From the NCBI GenBank assembly GCA_946481095.1, contig CAMLML010000001.1, forward strand, positions 46,180-110,179: a stretch of 64,000 bases of DNA, given 5' to 3'. Positions 1-9,353 of this stretch are shown in pieces. The stretch is from an uncultured Cellvibrio sp. (GTDB lineage: Bacteria > Pseudomonadota > Gammaproteobacteria > Pseudomonadales > Cellvibrionaceae). The notes beneath the pieces were generated by a model. That model was not told the DNA's origin and did not search any database. It worked only from the letters and a program-made list of their open reading frames with translations. Each line of letters opens with the position of its first letter. Position 1 is the first letter of the stretch. The translations under genes and the position numbers were made by a program.

Positions 1-1
1 G

Positions 2-136
2 TTGGGTTGGTATTTATCTCCTACCCGGATTTATATACATGATCCTTATTCAGCAAATGATCAGTATGCGCAGACATCGCTAAAAGTGATTAGCGAAGGC
101 ATTCAACGATTGCAATTACATTTGGCGAAGGAGTGA
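2..136 (+). CDS. 3' end of an unidentified CDS (partial)
   Basis: An open frame enters from the left edge and ends at a TGA at 134-136, giving 44 visible residues that end in HLAKE. The tail (containing YLSPTRIYIHDPYS) shows no motif I recognise. The next gene starts four bases after the stop and its ribosome binding site, AAGGAG, lies inside this tail, so the two are probably translated from one message. By position it should belong to the exopolysaccharide locus, but its function cannot be assigned from this fragment. Confidence 0.6.
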   Translation: MGWYLSPTRIYIHDPYSANDQYAQTSLKVISEGIQRLQLHLAKE

Positions 137-139
137 CGT

Positions 140-1120
140 GTGCTCGAATTATCGAAGATTGCTGTATGGCTCACCTGGGAACATCAAACAAGAAATAAAT
201 CAATGGCGGCATTGCTCTCCGTAAAATACATGGAATTTATTTCCAGGCGGAGTCGATTGTTTCGTTACCTGGTTTTGTCGATTAAAACGCTCAAATTTTT
301 AATTTCAACCAGACCCAAAGTGATTTTTTTTCAGAATCCATCTATTGCGTTGGCCTGCTTGTGTGTTTTCTATCGTAAGCTGTTAGGTAATTGTATATTA
401 GTTGGAGACTTTCACAATATTGCTCTCGCAAAAACGAAAATCTATAGACTCAATTCTTTTGTTGCCAGAAATGTTGATCTTATTTTGGTCTCAAATGAGA
501 ATTTGTTGAAGAGTGTGGTGGAGATGGGAGGAGAAGGTTTTGTAATGCCAGATCCAATTCCAGAAGATGAATCTGCTCCTTCAAATATATATGAGCACCA
601 ACAATATATTTTATTTATAAGCAGTTGGGCTAGTGATGAACCCATCAATGATGTGATTGCAGGGTTTGTTAAATCTTCATCTTTTGGTGATGGAATTAAA
701 TTATTCATAACCGGAAGAAAAAAAGCCGAAAAGCTCGATTTTACCGAGAGCTACTATGTTTCAAAGGGCGTAGAATTTTTAGGTTTCGTGGATGAAGAGC
801 ATTATTGGCAACTTTTACGGTGCGCGTTGTTGAATATAGATCTCACCACGAGAGATGACTGTTTGGTTTGTGGAGCTTATGAGAGTCTTGCTGTCGGCGC
901 ACCGATGTTGTTATCGAATAACAAAGCTTCATTAAATTACTTTAATGAAGCTGCCCTTTTTACAGACAATACAGCAGAAGATATTGCAATAAAAATAAAA
1001 GATGCTGTAGAAAATACAAAAGCTTATCGCAATAAGGTTATTCAGGCGCTGGCAGTTTACAGAGCGCGCGACCAGCGCCGAAAAGTAGATTTGCTCAATC
1101 AACTATCTACTTTATTGTGA
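140..1120 (+). CDS. Putative glycosyltransferase of the exopolysaccharide locus
   Basis: This 326-residue protein looks like a two-Rossmann (GT-B) glycosyltransferase. The N-terminal half has alternating hydrophobic strands (PKVIFFQNPS, then NCILVGDFHN). The C-terminal half has the usual donor-domain run: YILFISSWASDEP, a strand reading LFITGRK, then the acidic AYESLAVGAPMLLSNN, which corresponds to the E-x7-E nucleotide-sugar region of group-1 transferases. It would transfer a sugar to the lipid-linked repeat unit on the cytoplasmic face of the membrane. The start is GTG, chosen because AAGGAG at 128-133 stands six bases upstream. Its last 14 bases overlap the end of the convergent beta-helix gene. 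Donor and acceptor are unknown. Confidence 0.75.
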   Translation: MLELSKIAVWLTWEHQTRNKSMAALLSVKYMEFISRRSRLFRYLVLSIKTLKFLISTRPKVIFFQNPSIALACLCVFYRKLLGNCILVGDFHNIALAKTKIYRLNSFVARNVDLILVSNENLLKSVVEMGGEGFVMPDPIPEDESAPSNIYEHQQYILFISSWASDEPINDVIAGFVKSSSFGDGIKLFITGRKKAEKLDFTESYYVSKGVEFLGFVDEEHYWQLLRCALLNIDLTTRDDCLVCGAYESLAVGAPMLLSNNKASLNYFNEAALFTDNTAEDIAIKIKDAVENTKAYRNKVIQALAVYRARDQRRKVDLLNQLSTLL

Positions 1121-2552
1121 CATTTTGTGGATGTAATGGCGGACTTCCGAGAGTAATACCAATAACTTCCTGACCTGTTTCATAGGGCCCCACATTCATA
1201 CCGGAAGCCAATTTAATTGAAGTGGTGTTCCCAACATACTTATAGGTATTCAATTCTGAGAATAAACTGCCAGATGAAGCGGTAGTACTATGTGAATCAG
1301 GATTGGCAACACTAACGGTTTTATATGTATTGGAACCTACAGCTTTCCACGTATTCAGTGATGAAAAGCTGCCAGAAGAACTTGAATATCTATCTACAAT
1401 ATTCTGGAAAGATGAATCATAAATATTGTAATCAGATGCAATAAGTTTTACCAAATTGGTATCACCGTAACGAACCAATTCCAATCCCAAATTAACTCGA
1501 GTGAAAATGTTTCCACTCATCGAAAGTGTTCTATGTGCATCTACTGAGACGCCGATGGTTCCAGAATTTCCGCCACCGTCGATCAGATTATTGTTGACGA
1601 TAAGGTTGCCACTTGGTCCACTTGCCCCGGCCATAGCACTCAGGATTCCCACACCTTCGCTTGCCAAGCCATTAATAATATTGTGATGAATATAGCTATG
1701 GCCTGCTTCAACGGTACCCTGGCCTCTGATGCTGATTCTGATGCCGGCACTGGTTGCAGTAATTTTGTTGTAGCGTATTTCTGATTCTTGCCACAGTTCG
1801 CGTGTGCTGGCGTTCTTCACATAGTGATCTTTCCAAAACACACCAAATCCAACATTTGTGATGGTGTTATGCTCCACAAGTGCATTGATGACACCATATG
1901 ATTGAATGCCGGATGCCACTGTGGATCCACCCGCATCTACACCGTCAATATAATTATCACGTACTATCCAATCTTTGGATCCCCACATTGCGATCGAAGA
2001 CACATTGTCTCCTTCCGGTCCCCAGGTATTAAAAAACTGATTTCCTTCAACTATTACACCTTCGCTCAACGCAGGAATATCGGCGACTTCATTTTGCACT
2101 TGTCCCCAGTTTGCTATACCAACGGAGTAGTTATTCCTGAACACCAGCCCCCTGATGGTAATGTAGTCGTTTGAATTTAATTGAAGTCCGGCTCGGGTGC
2201 CTTGACTGTCTACTATGACTTTGCCTTCCTCGTTGGGTGCTGCTGAAATGACAATTCTGTTAGTTTGTGTGCCAGAACGTGGAATGCAAAGACTGGCGAC
2301 AAGTGGTTCAAACCATCCGCATTTTGTGGTGTAACTGCTGTTCCCGGAGTTCTCTGCGTAAGTTCCTGATTTAATGTAAAGAACATCGCCTGGATTTAAC
2401 AAGCTGATACCCTTTTGAATGGTCAAACAAGTTTGGGTGCTTGAGCAAGGGTTGGTGTCGGCACCTGATTTTGAAACCCAATACTCTGCCCCCACAGAAA
2501 ACGATGACCAGCTTAACAGCAACAGACAAAGGGTTTTAATCCAACTAGACAT
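1107..2552 (-). CDS. Secreted right-handed parallel beta-helix protein
   Basis: The 481-residue product begins with a clear Sec signal peptide (MSSWIKTLCLLLLSWSSFSVGA, cleavage about residue 22). Next comes the typical opening of pectate-lyase-like beta-helix proteins: YWVSKSGADTNPC, an IQKGISLLNPGDVLYIKSG strand set, then repeated coils rich in N, I, V and G with asparagine ladders (for example VEGNQFFN, VRDNYIDG, VEHNTITN, IHHNIING, VNNNLIDG). Such proteins in polysaccharide loci are commonly lyases, epimerases or polysaccharide-binding factors, so a role in trimming or modifying the exported polymer is inferred. No catalytic residues can be assigned by eye. It lies downstream of the minus-strand transferase operon running away from position 9231, separated from it by 117 bases within which its own start region lies. 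Confidence 0.8.
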   Translation of the reverse strand: MSSWIKTLCLLLLSWSSFSVGAEYWVSKSGADTNPCSSTQTCLTIQKGISLLNPGDVLYIKSGTYAENSGNSSYTTKCGWFEPLVASLCIPRSGTQTNRIVISAAPNEEGKVIVDSQGTRAGLQLNSNDYITIRGLVFRNNYSVGIANWGQVQNEVADIPALSEGVIVEGNQFFNTWGPEGDNVSSIAMWGSKDWIVRDNYIDGVDAGGSTVASGIQSYGVINALVEHNTITNVGFGVFWKDHYVKNASTRELWQESEIRYNKITATSAGIRISIRGQGTVEAGHSYIHHNIINGLASEGVGILSAMAGASGPSGNLIVNNNLIDGGGNSGTIGVSVDAHRTLSMSGNIFTRVNLGLELVRYGDTNLVKLIASDYNIYDSSFQNIVDRYSSSSGSFSSLNTWKAVGSNTYKTVSVANPDSHSTTASSGSLFSELNTYKYVGNTTSIKLASGMNVGPYETGQEVIGITLGSPPLHPQNVTIK

Positions 2553-2668
2553 ATTACATACCTCAAATCTATATCATTAACACCTGAAGTTTAGCCTAGC
2601 TTACCTGTTCAATATTTTCACAATTACTGATCTGAAGTGAGAAAAGGTAGACATTAATTCTTATCGCA

Positions 2669-4003
2669 TTATTGGCTATTTGAGTTGTTTATTTCTTGGT
2701 TGAATAGGGTTTTGATTTCACATAACCGATTATTGATCTCTGTTTCTGAAATCGAAGACTCTGACACAAATAGTTGCAAAACTTCCTGAGTGAATCTGTC
2801 GTGAGCGACAGCTGGGTATTCCAGATAGGATACTTCCGGATTGTTTGTTTTAATCAGAATGTCATTAGCGCTCTCGTTAAATCGAGCCTTTAAGAGTGCA
2901 GCTAACTTTTGTGTAGTTGCGACAGGTGAAATATTGTCCAGAGCCCATTGTCTGGTATTAAATTTGTCATAATTTTGTTTGATCCAGATCAGTCCTTCTT
3001 CAAGAGCACCGTCATCAAGTAGCAGACCTGTGTTTTCGTTGATGTAGGATTTGTTTACGCCGACGTTTTCGTAAGCAAGTATAACGGGCGTATTACAAAA
3101 GAGAGCTTCGAACAGGCTTCTATTACTTCCTTCCTTTAGTGACAGCAAAACATTGACTTTGCTGGCATTCAAAAACTCTATGACTTGCTCACGACTTAAT
3201 GAAAACTTGAGTGTAAGGTTATTTTCAAGCTTGTATTGTTTAACAAAACCTGAAATGAGCGATTCTGCCCCGCCCCATGAAGCGCATACCAAACAAGCTT
3301 TGTACTGCGGATCGCGATTGTTCACTATCCACCTTACTGCTTTGATGTATCGTTGAATTCTTTTTATTGGATTAGTATTGGCAATGTAAATTGAGTCGTA
3401 AATTTTCACCGGGTTGGTAGGTCTAAACAGGTTGTAATCGACCCAATCACTGGCACCGAAGCTGACTGGAATACAATATTCCTGAAATGAATTCAGTAAA
3501 ATCCTGTCTTCTATTTCTGAAGATTGAATAATAGGTGGATTATTTTTATTGAAGAGACCCATTATGTCTGGATCGGCGTAACCGGACCAACTTGGCTCGA
3601 GAACCAGATAAAAATATTGGTTAAACAAGTCTGTATTAATATCCCTAATAAAAAATGAAAAAGTCCTGGTAAATGTAACAATTACAATTCCTTTTGATAC
3701 GCAGATGTTATTTTCAATAGTGGGCCATCGTACAACAATTGATCTTTGCGATGCGTGTCGAATGTCAACACCAGAACTAACCAGATTTTTATTGATGACA
3801 GTATCGCGTAGCAAAGACTTTAATAATTTGTTGGTTGCAGCGCTGTTGGCATAGCGTGCGGAACGCATACACAATTTAAGAGATTTTTGTTTCGCACCAA
3901 CTCTATTGAGTATCGCAGCAAATAAATACAGTGCATACCCCGTTGGTCTGCGTATGTGAAAATACCAGGCATCATTAATAAAAGATAATAGTGAGTACTT
4001 CAC
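2669..4003 (-). CDS. Glycosyltransferase, GT4-like
   Basis: This 444-residue protein has a C-terminal donor domain typical of GT-B transferases: IYIANTNPIKRIQRYIKAVRWI, ACLVCASWGGAESL, LNASKVNVLLSLKEGSNRSLFEALFCNTPVI (written here in parts: LNASKVNVLLSLK, then EGSNRSLFEALFC, then NTPVI), and a final region marking the target of the nucleotide sugar. The EGSNRSLFE stretch is the acidic E-x7-E motif. The N-terminal 100 residues are unusual, basic and tandem-helical. Its ATG overlaps the TGA of the acyltransferase gene by four bases (ATGA at 4000-4003), so it is translationally coupled and is the last gene of the minus-strand operon that starts at 9231. Confidence 0.8.
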   Translation of the reverse strand: MKYSLLSFINDAWYFHIRRPTGYALYLFAAILNRVGAKQKSLKLCMRSARYANSAATNKLLKSLLRDTVINKNLVSSGVDIRHASQRSIVVRWPTIENNICVSKGIVIVTFTRTFSFFIRDINTDLFNQYFYLVLEPSWSGYADPDIMGLFNKNNPPIIQSSEIEDRILLNSFQEYCIPVSFGASDWVDYNLFRPTNPVKIYDSIYIANTNPIKRIQRYIKAVRWIVNNRDPQYKACLVCASWGGAESLISGFVKQYKLENNLTLKFSLSREQVIEFLNASKVNVLLSLKEGSNRSLFEALFCNTPVILAYENVGVNKSYINENTGLLLDDGALEEGLIWIKQNYDKFNTRQWALDNISPVATTQKLAALLKARFNESANDILIKTNNPEVSYLEYPAVAHDRFTQEVLQLFVSESSISETEINNRLCEIKTLFNQEINNSNSQ

Positions 4004-5088
4004 CTGGCATCCCCTCTGTTGTAACTGAGTTTATTGGACAATATTTTTGAATAGTTGAGTGATGGTTTCTCAATTATAAACCAGGACATTAAGCTAACTG
4101 AAATGATCAGGAATACGATGAAAGAAGCTGAAGCATATGAGTTGCTGAAACCTGAAAATATAAAATAATTAATTACCGGCATGTGGTACAGGTACACTCC
4201 GTAGGAAATATCTGTGCCTCGTAATAAAGTATCAGCAGTTTTAGTATAAGAATAAGCTGCGGAGAATATAAGAGCTGCCAGAAGTAAAAATAAAATTGGA
4301 TTAAATGCATTGCCAAAATCAAGATCAAGCTTTAACCCGGCGAAACAAGCGATCAAATAAATGGGAAGAAGCATAAAAAACTTACCATTTAAAAGCCTGT
4401 GGAAAATAAAAAAATATTTTTGAAAAACAACACCTAACAAGAACATGTAATACCAGGGCAGGAAGGAAACCGATAATAATTTACTCGTAATTGCTTGTGG
4501 GCTGTCAGCTTGAATGGTTGTGACGATCAGGCTAATTAGTATGAATGTGAAAAATAGAACAACTGTAGAGACACGATTGTTTTTAAATATTAATAGGTAG
4601 CAAAGTGGTAGGAGTATGTAGAACTGGATTTCAACACAAATAGTCCAAATGCTCCCATTTAGTACCCCATCTCCGTATCCCCGCAAAAAGTCCGGGTTGT
4701 AAAACTGCAGCAGAGTTGTCTTCGCCAGGAATACAGCAACTATATCAAGAAAATTGTAGTGGACGTTTGACAGGTAGCCGCTCATATAAGTTAACAGCAG
4801 GGCGAATATGATGCTGACAATTAATGCGGGCTCAATACGGGCTATACGTTTAATAGCATAATCCCTCCATGTATTGCTTGACTCCCAGGATTTACTTATC
4901 AGAAAGCCGCTGATAAAAAAGAAAATTGGCACTCCAGGGAAAAACCCCAGAAATTTAACACCAAGACGATGTGCGTCAGTAATATCCAGCTGAAAAATAG
5001 AAACCAAATGGTAATGTGCTACCTGCAGCGAAGCGAACAATCTAATAAGATTAAAGTTGTTTTGATAAAACGGATTGTTAGTTTGCAT
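4000..5088 (-). CDS. Acyltransferase 3 family membrane protein (OafA/YrhL type)
   Basis: The 362-residue product opens with NNFNLIRLFASLQVAHYHL, the signature start of acyltransferase-3 proteins, with the conserved His in the first membrane helix region. Further hallmarks are FFISGFLISKSW and about ten hydrophobic segments. A motif near residue 150 (GSIWTICVEIQFY) matches the conserved W-x-L-x-x-E-x-x-Y region. These enzymes add acetyl or other acyl groups to sugars of surface polysaccharides at the inner membrane, so it probably decorates the polymer made by this locus. It sits 29 bases after the ABC exporter gene and overlaps the next transferase by four bases. Confidence 0.88.
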   Translation of the reverse strand: MQTNNPFYQNNFNLIRLFASLQVAHYHLVSIFQLDITDAHRLGVKFLGFFPGVPIFFFISGFLISKSWESSNTWRDYAIKRIARIEPALIVSIIFALLLTYMSGYLSNVHYNFLDIVAVFLAKTTLLQFYNPDFLRGYGDGVLNGSIWTICVEIQFYILLPLCYLLIFKNNRVSTVVLFFTFILISLIVTTIQADSPQAITSKLLSVSFLPWYYMFLLGVVFQKYFFIFHRLLNGKFFMLLPIYLIACFAGLKLDLDFGNAFNPILFLLLAALIFSAAYSYTKTADTLLRGTDISYGVYLYHMPVINYFIFSGFSNSYASASFIVFLIISVSLMSWFIIEKPSLNYSKILSNKLSYNRGDAR

Positions 5089-5117
5089 AATTAACTTCTT
5101 TAATAAGCTTCAGGTGT

Positions 5118-6917
5118 CTAATCCATAAATCCTTTGGTTATCATATGTCTAAAATATTGATTGTTTGAGTAGAGTTGATCGTAGCTACCATGCGCAACCA
5201 ATTTCCCATCAGCGATAACCGTGATGGTGTCGGATAATTTAATGGCGGCTGGACGATGAGATATGACAATCAAGAGAACATCGTTTTTCAAATTGTTCAA
5301 CAGCATCATGAGATCGTGTTCAGATTCAATATCAAGTGCACTGGTGGGCTCATCAAGAATTAATATCTTATTATTCCTGTAAAGAGCCCGAGCTATTCCG
5401 ATACGTTGTCTTTGGCCTCCGCTCAGTAGTTTGCCGTCTTGTCCCAATCCGGTATAAATGCCCTTTGGAAGTTTTTCAACAAACTCGAGTGCATTTGCCA
5501 TTTTTAATGACGTCATGACACGATCAATATCAATATTTGATTTATCTGAACCGAACGCAACATTCGATACAACATCATCGTCAAGAATAAAAATATGTTG
5601 GGGTACATAACCTAATGTTTTTTGATAAGAAACCAGAAGGCTATCTTTTACTGGTTTATCGTCCAATTTCAGTGTGCCGGTTTTGGGCTCAAGCAAGCCA
5701 AGAAGAATATCGGCAAGTGTTGATTTTCCAGAACCGGATGGTCCGGCAATCGTGTTTAAATTTCCTGTTTTAAAACAGACCGAGATATTTTCAAGTGCGA
5801 ATTTATCTGAATTCGGGTACTGATACGAAATATCCTCAACTTCAATGGTTGATACACTCGATAGTGGCGGAGCGTCTGTGTTCATGCGTGGTTTGTATGG
5901 CATGTTTAAGTTGTATTCCAATGCCACGACTACATTTCCATTTGCACTTATTTGGGATACTGATTTATAAAGTTGTTGCATGGTAGGTAGCAATCGATAA
6001 CCGGCCAGAGCATAAATACTGAGTATTGATACAATGCTGGTTACGTCAGTTTTACTTGAAAGTAACAGTATAGCGAACAACAAAATTGCACAGAACGAAA
6101 TAGTCTCTACTGCATAGCGAGGTATTTCCGCAGCTAATGATAGATATGCACTTGCGTTTAAACCGGATGAAATTAGGTTTTTGTATTTCTGTGTGTAGAG
6201 ATTTTCAATTGCGTTGAGCTTTATATCTTTAATTCCAATAAAACATTCTGAAAGTAATGACTGGATCATGGTGTTTCTGGCTTGAATAATGTCACCATTT
6301 TTTTTAAGTGATTTTTTGACAAACCAGTAAGTTATTATATATGCCAAGCCAATAATGAGTGCTGATCCGAAAGCTATGATTGGATCCAGTGCAATTAGCC
6401 CTATTAAAATAACAGAGGCGACAAACGCCTGGCTGCAAAGCAGCAAGTATGGTTGTAGTACCATATAAATAAAGCGCGGCGTGTCAGTTGAAATCAAAGC
6501 AATCAGTTGATTGTAATTGATGGTTTTGTGAAAAATAAACTCTCTATTGATAAAGCATGAAAATAACTTTTGTTGAATTCCGCTGCCCAAATAGATTGAA
6601 AACTTTAACTGCATCCAAAGAGTCAATGCATTTACAATGTTTGAAATGATGACCATGGCGATTGAGAGTACCGCAAATGCGATGGTGAATTCTGTTGTGT
6701 CTTCAAATCCGCCAAATTGGTAAAGTGCTGAAAAGAAATAATTGGTTTGTATTGATTCTGGATTGGAAATCAATGCGATCAATGGAGCAATACTGGCGAC
6801 TCCAACAACCTGAATGATTGCAGAAAATGCAAAGAATATTTGCATAAGGAATAGTCGTCCTTTCTGCTCTCTATTTAAAATTGAGTAAATGTCTTTGATG
6901 ATCTGCAATACATACAT
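5118..6917 (-). CDS. Fused ABC transporter (MsbA/PglK-like), putative polysaccharide-unit flippase
   Basis: This is a half-transporter of 599 residues. Its N-terminal membrane domain has about six helices (residues 20-320). The C-terminal nucleotide-binding domain shows Walker A GPSGSGKS, a Q-loop VPQHIFILDDD, the signature LSGGQRQR, Walker B ILILDEPTSALD and an H-loop VISHRP. This type B layout is shared by MsbA and by PglK, which flips lipid-linked oligosaccharides. With transferases on both sides, flipping or exporting the repeat unit is the likely job. A TTG at 6923 is also in frame, but the ATG at 6917 is better spaced from GGAA upstream. The gene is the third of five co-directional genes. 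Confidence 0.88.
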   Translation of the reverse strand: MYVLQIIKDIYSILNREQKGRLFLMQIFFAFSAIIQVVGVASIAPLIALISNPESIQTNYFFSALYQFGGFEDTTEFTIAFAVLSIAMVIISNIVNALTLWMQLKFSIYLGSGIQQKLFSCFINREFIFHKTINYNQLIALISTDTPRFIYMVLQPYLLLCSQAFVASVILIGLIALDPIIAFGSALIIGLAYIITYWFVKKSLKKNGDIIQARNTMIQSLLSECFIGIKDIKLNAIENLYTQKYKNLISSGLNASAYLSLAAEIPRYAVETISFCAILLFAILLLSSKTDVTSIVSILSIYALAGYRLLPTMQQLYKSVSQISANGNVVVALEYNLNMPYKPRMNTDAPPLSSVSTIEVEDISYQYPNSDKFALENISVCFKTGNLNTIAGPSGSGKSTLADILLGLLEPKTGTLKLDDKPVKDSLLVSYQKTLGYVPQHIFILDDDVVSNVAFGSDKSNIDIDRVMTSLKMANALEFVEKLPKGIYTGLGQDGKLLSGGQRQRIGIARALYRNNKILILDEPTSALDIESEHDLMMLLNNLKNDVLLIVISHRPAAIKLSDTITVIADGKLVAHGSYDQLYSNNQYFRHMITKGFMD

Positions 6918-6945
6918 TTTCAAAAATTCCGCAAGTAAAATGTCT

Positions 6946-8112
6946 TTAGAGTTGTTTAAACCAGGTGGATTTCAACTGGGCAGATAGTCGATTGATCTGG
7001 TGTTCCCGGGTATATCCGTGAATAATTCTTTTTCTTGAGTTGACTGAGAACTGTTGGCGAAGAGCTTCATTATCCAGTAGAGCTTGAATTTTATCGGCAA
7101 GGTCCAGAGCATTGCCTGGTTCAAAGGTATAGCCTGTAACACCCTCCTCCAGTGTTTCAACCAGCCCCTGCAATCGAGACACTACAATTGGCAAGCCTGA
7201 ACCGGCCATTTCCAACGTGGACATGGGAAAAGAATCCCACCCTGTTGAAGCAACCACACCGAGTGTGCAATTTGGCATGATGTAGGGGAGATCTGATCTA
7301 TAGCCTCCAAAAATCACTCGATATCTGGCTTTGAATTTTTCAAGTGTTTGTAAAAATGGTTGTTCTTCATTTGGTCTGTTGCCGCAAATAATAAAATAGA
7401 CATCATCCTGTTGGCGGCGGTCAACTAATTCGATGGCGCTCTCGATAATAACCTGCACACCTTTGCGCTTTTCCATGTGGCCAGAATAGAAAATGGTTTT
7501 GGCGTTTGATGGAATATTAAATTCTTGTTGTAAATAGTGTGGATTGAATTTTGAAGGGGTGTATTTTTCCGGGTCTATACCTGTTGGAATCACGCTGGTG
7601 GAAGATTTTGGTATTCCCCTTCCATAAATCGCCAGCCTTTGCATGGCATGAGATTCGAAAATAAAATGATCCGGTTTGTTTTGCCGTAAAAAAACTTCTA
7701 TTTTTTTGATTAACAGTTTCAAAAAGGCGTTTTCGCTACTGATGGTTGCTCCCCAATAAGAAACGATACTCAATACGCCATTGTCTCTTAGCATTTTGCA
7801 TAGCGGGGAGTGAGGTTGCAAATCAAAACACAGTGCGTATTTAATGTTGTTGTGTTTAATGAATCTGGCAGCAGCGTCGAATGTGCCGTTATCTTGATAA
7901 TTTAAATTGATATAGTTCGTAAATCCCTCTGGCAGGCTTCTGGGTGGATTGGGGGATAGTCCGTTAAAAGAAAAAAACACATTCGCATCTGAGCCTGAAA
8001 TTTTACTGCACACCTCAAAGAATGTTCTTTCCAATGTTTCCATCGCAAATCCCGTGTTTACGGATGTATGGAATATGATGATAATGTTGGGATTGTGCAT
8101 TTCGGGATCCAT
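6946..8112 (-). CDS. Glycosyltransferase family 4
   Basis: The protein has 388 residues and a GT-B fold pattern. The N-terminal acceptor domain contains PNIIIIFHTSVNTGFAMETL. The donor domain has a linker motif VIPTGIDPEKYTPSKF, a strand KTIFYSGHMEKRKGVQVII with the basic residues that bind phosphate, FIICGNRP, and STLEMAGSGLPIVVSRLQG with the E-x7-E type acidic motif. It ends with TRE and an amphipathic helix. It would add a retained-configuration hexose to the lipid-linked unit. Its start lies three bases after the stop of the upstream transferase, so the two are one transcription unit. The donor sugar cannot be told. Confidence 0.88.
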   Translation of the reverse strand: MDPEMHNPNIIIIFHTSVNTGFAMETLERTFFEVCSKISGSDANVFFSFNGLSPNPPRSLPEGFTNYINLNYQDNGTFDAAARFIKHNNIKYALCFDLQPHSPLCKMLRDNGVLSIVSYWGATISSENAFLKLLIKKIEVFLRQNKPDHFIFESHAMQRLAIYGRGIPKSSTSVIPTGIDPEKYTPSKFNPHYLQQEFNIPSNAKTIFYSGHMEKRKGVQVIIESAIELVDRRQQDDVYFIICGNRPNEEQPFLQTLEKFKARYRVIFGGYRSDLPYIMPNCTLGVVASTGWDSFPMSTLEMAGSGLPIVVSRLQGLVETLEEGVTGYTFEPGNALDLADKIQALLDNEALRQQFSVNSRKRIIHGYTREHQINRLSAQLKSTWFKQL

Positions 8113-8115
8113 CGC

Positions 8116-9231
8116 TCACAATTTTGATATAGGGGCATGCAATTGCTTCAGGCAGGCAGTGTATAGCTCAATAATTGAATTTGCATTATTTTCTGCGCTA
8201 TATCGCTCAGGTAACTGAAAAGTTGTCGCGGCGTTTTGAGTTATCCTGATAACCTGGCGAGCATAGCATTCGGCGTTGTGGTCGTACACCAAGCGCTCGC
8301 TGTTTGCGTTCTCAAGTAATTCTTTCAGGCCGCCTACAGCATGGGCAATGATGGGAGTCCCAAGAGCAATTGCTTCCAGAGCGGTCATCGGTGTGCCCTC
8401 ATGATCGGAACACATTACGAGACAGTGAAGGGATTTAATGCAGTTTTTGATATCTGTTCTGTGTCCGTGAAAAAGTACGTTTTCACTAATTTCCAGTTCT
8501 TTTGCGTAGGACTCAAGATTGCTCTTTAATTTGCCATCGCCGATAACATGAAATCGAAATTTATCTTTGTTGGCACTGTCGGATACAATACATTTGGCCA
8601 TATCGAGAAAGAGGTCTATTCGTTTAACTTTTTCCAGTCTGCCGACGATTCCTATCTGCCAGTGATTACTATCATGTATGTCTGGTGAGGGTGGAATGTT
8701 CCTGAATTGATCAATGTCTATGCCGTTGTAAATTGATACAACTTTTTGGTGTCCGTAAACGGATTCCAGTTTGGTGGCAAGGTCGTTAGAGACGGCAATA
8801 ATTTTGGACTGAAGTTTTTTGCCTGCGAGCTCATCAAGCCAATACTGGATTCGTTTAATGCCAGACGGTTTGTGCTCTTGAGCTCCATGTGTGGTGCGAA
8901 AAGAAACAATTTTTTGATTGTAAAAAATTCTGCATAACAGACATGCAAAACTACCCAGAATGTTCTCTTTTTGTCTGTGAGTGTGCACTATATCCGGTTT
9001 CAAATGACGTATATTGGCCAGGATTTTTAAGAATAAACTGAAGCTGTTGTAAGTAGATTCGGCAAGTATGATGACATCCACGTTGGATTGCCTTAACCTG
9101 TCGGCCAGTTCGCCATCATTGAAAAGGATAACTTTGGTCTCATATTTTGTAGATAAGCGTGAGAGTAATGTGTGGATTTGTGCTTCTGCGCCAGCCCATA
9201 AGTCTCCCGAAGCAATGTGAAGTATTCGCAT
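8116..9231 (-). CDS. Glycosyltransferase family 4, first gene of the minus-strand operon
   Basis: This 371-residue protein starts MRILHIASGDLWAGAEAQI, a common GT4 opening in which the GGAE-like loop contacts the acceptor. It continues with DIVHTHRQKENILGS and a donor domain holding VVSIYNGIDIDQF, IGIVGRLEKVKRIDLFL, FHVIGDGKL, VLFHGHRTD and GTPMTALEAIALGTPIIAHAVGG (E-x7-E). All key elements of the family are intact. It heads a five-gene operon (9231 down to 2669). Its start faces the divergent gene at 9354, leaving about 120 bases for promoters of both directions. The start ATG is preceded by AAGAGAAAAG. Confidence 0.9.
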   Translation of the reverse strand: MRILHIASGDLWAGAEAQIHTLLSRLSTKYETKVILFNDGELADRLRQSNVDVIILAESTYNSFSLFLKILANIRHLKPDIVHTHRQKENILGSFACLLCRIFYNQKIVSFRTTHGAQEHKPSGIKRIQYWLDELAGKKLQSKIIAVSNDLATKLESVYGHQKVVSIYNGIDIDQFRNIPPSPDIHDSNHWQIGIVGRLEKVKRIDLFLDMAKCIVSDSANKDKFRFHVIGDGKLKSNLESYAKELEISENVLFHGHRTDIKNCIKSLHCLVMCSDHEGTPMTALEAIALGTPIIAHAVGGLKELLENANSERLVYDHNAECYARQVIRITQNAATTFQLPERYSAENNANSIIELYTACLKQLHAPISKL

Positions 9232-9353
9232 TTATTCTTTTCTCTTGCTGTAACATTCTGTGGTGTCATTTTATCTGTTACCTTGGCCCTTTTAAAGGTT
9301 GTCACAGTATTTGAAAAAGCTTGGCAGTAATTATGTTGAATGAGGAAGAATCA

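Noticed and set aside
9320..9338. TTGGCAGTAATTATGTTG, resembling a sigma-54 promoter for the plus-strand transferase
   Set aside because: The -12 position reads GT instead of GC, and the start site would fall almost at the start codon.
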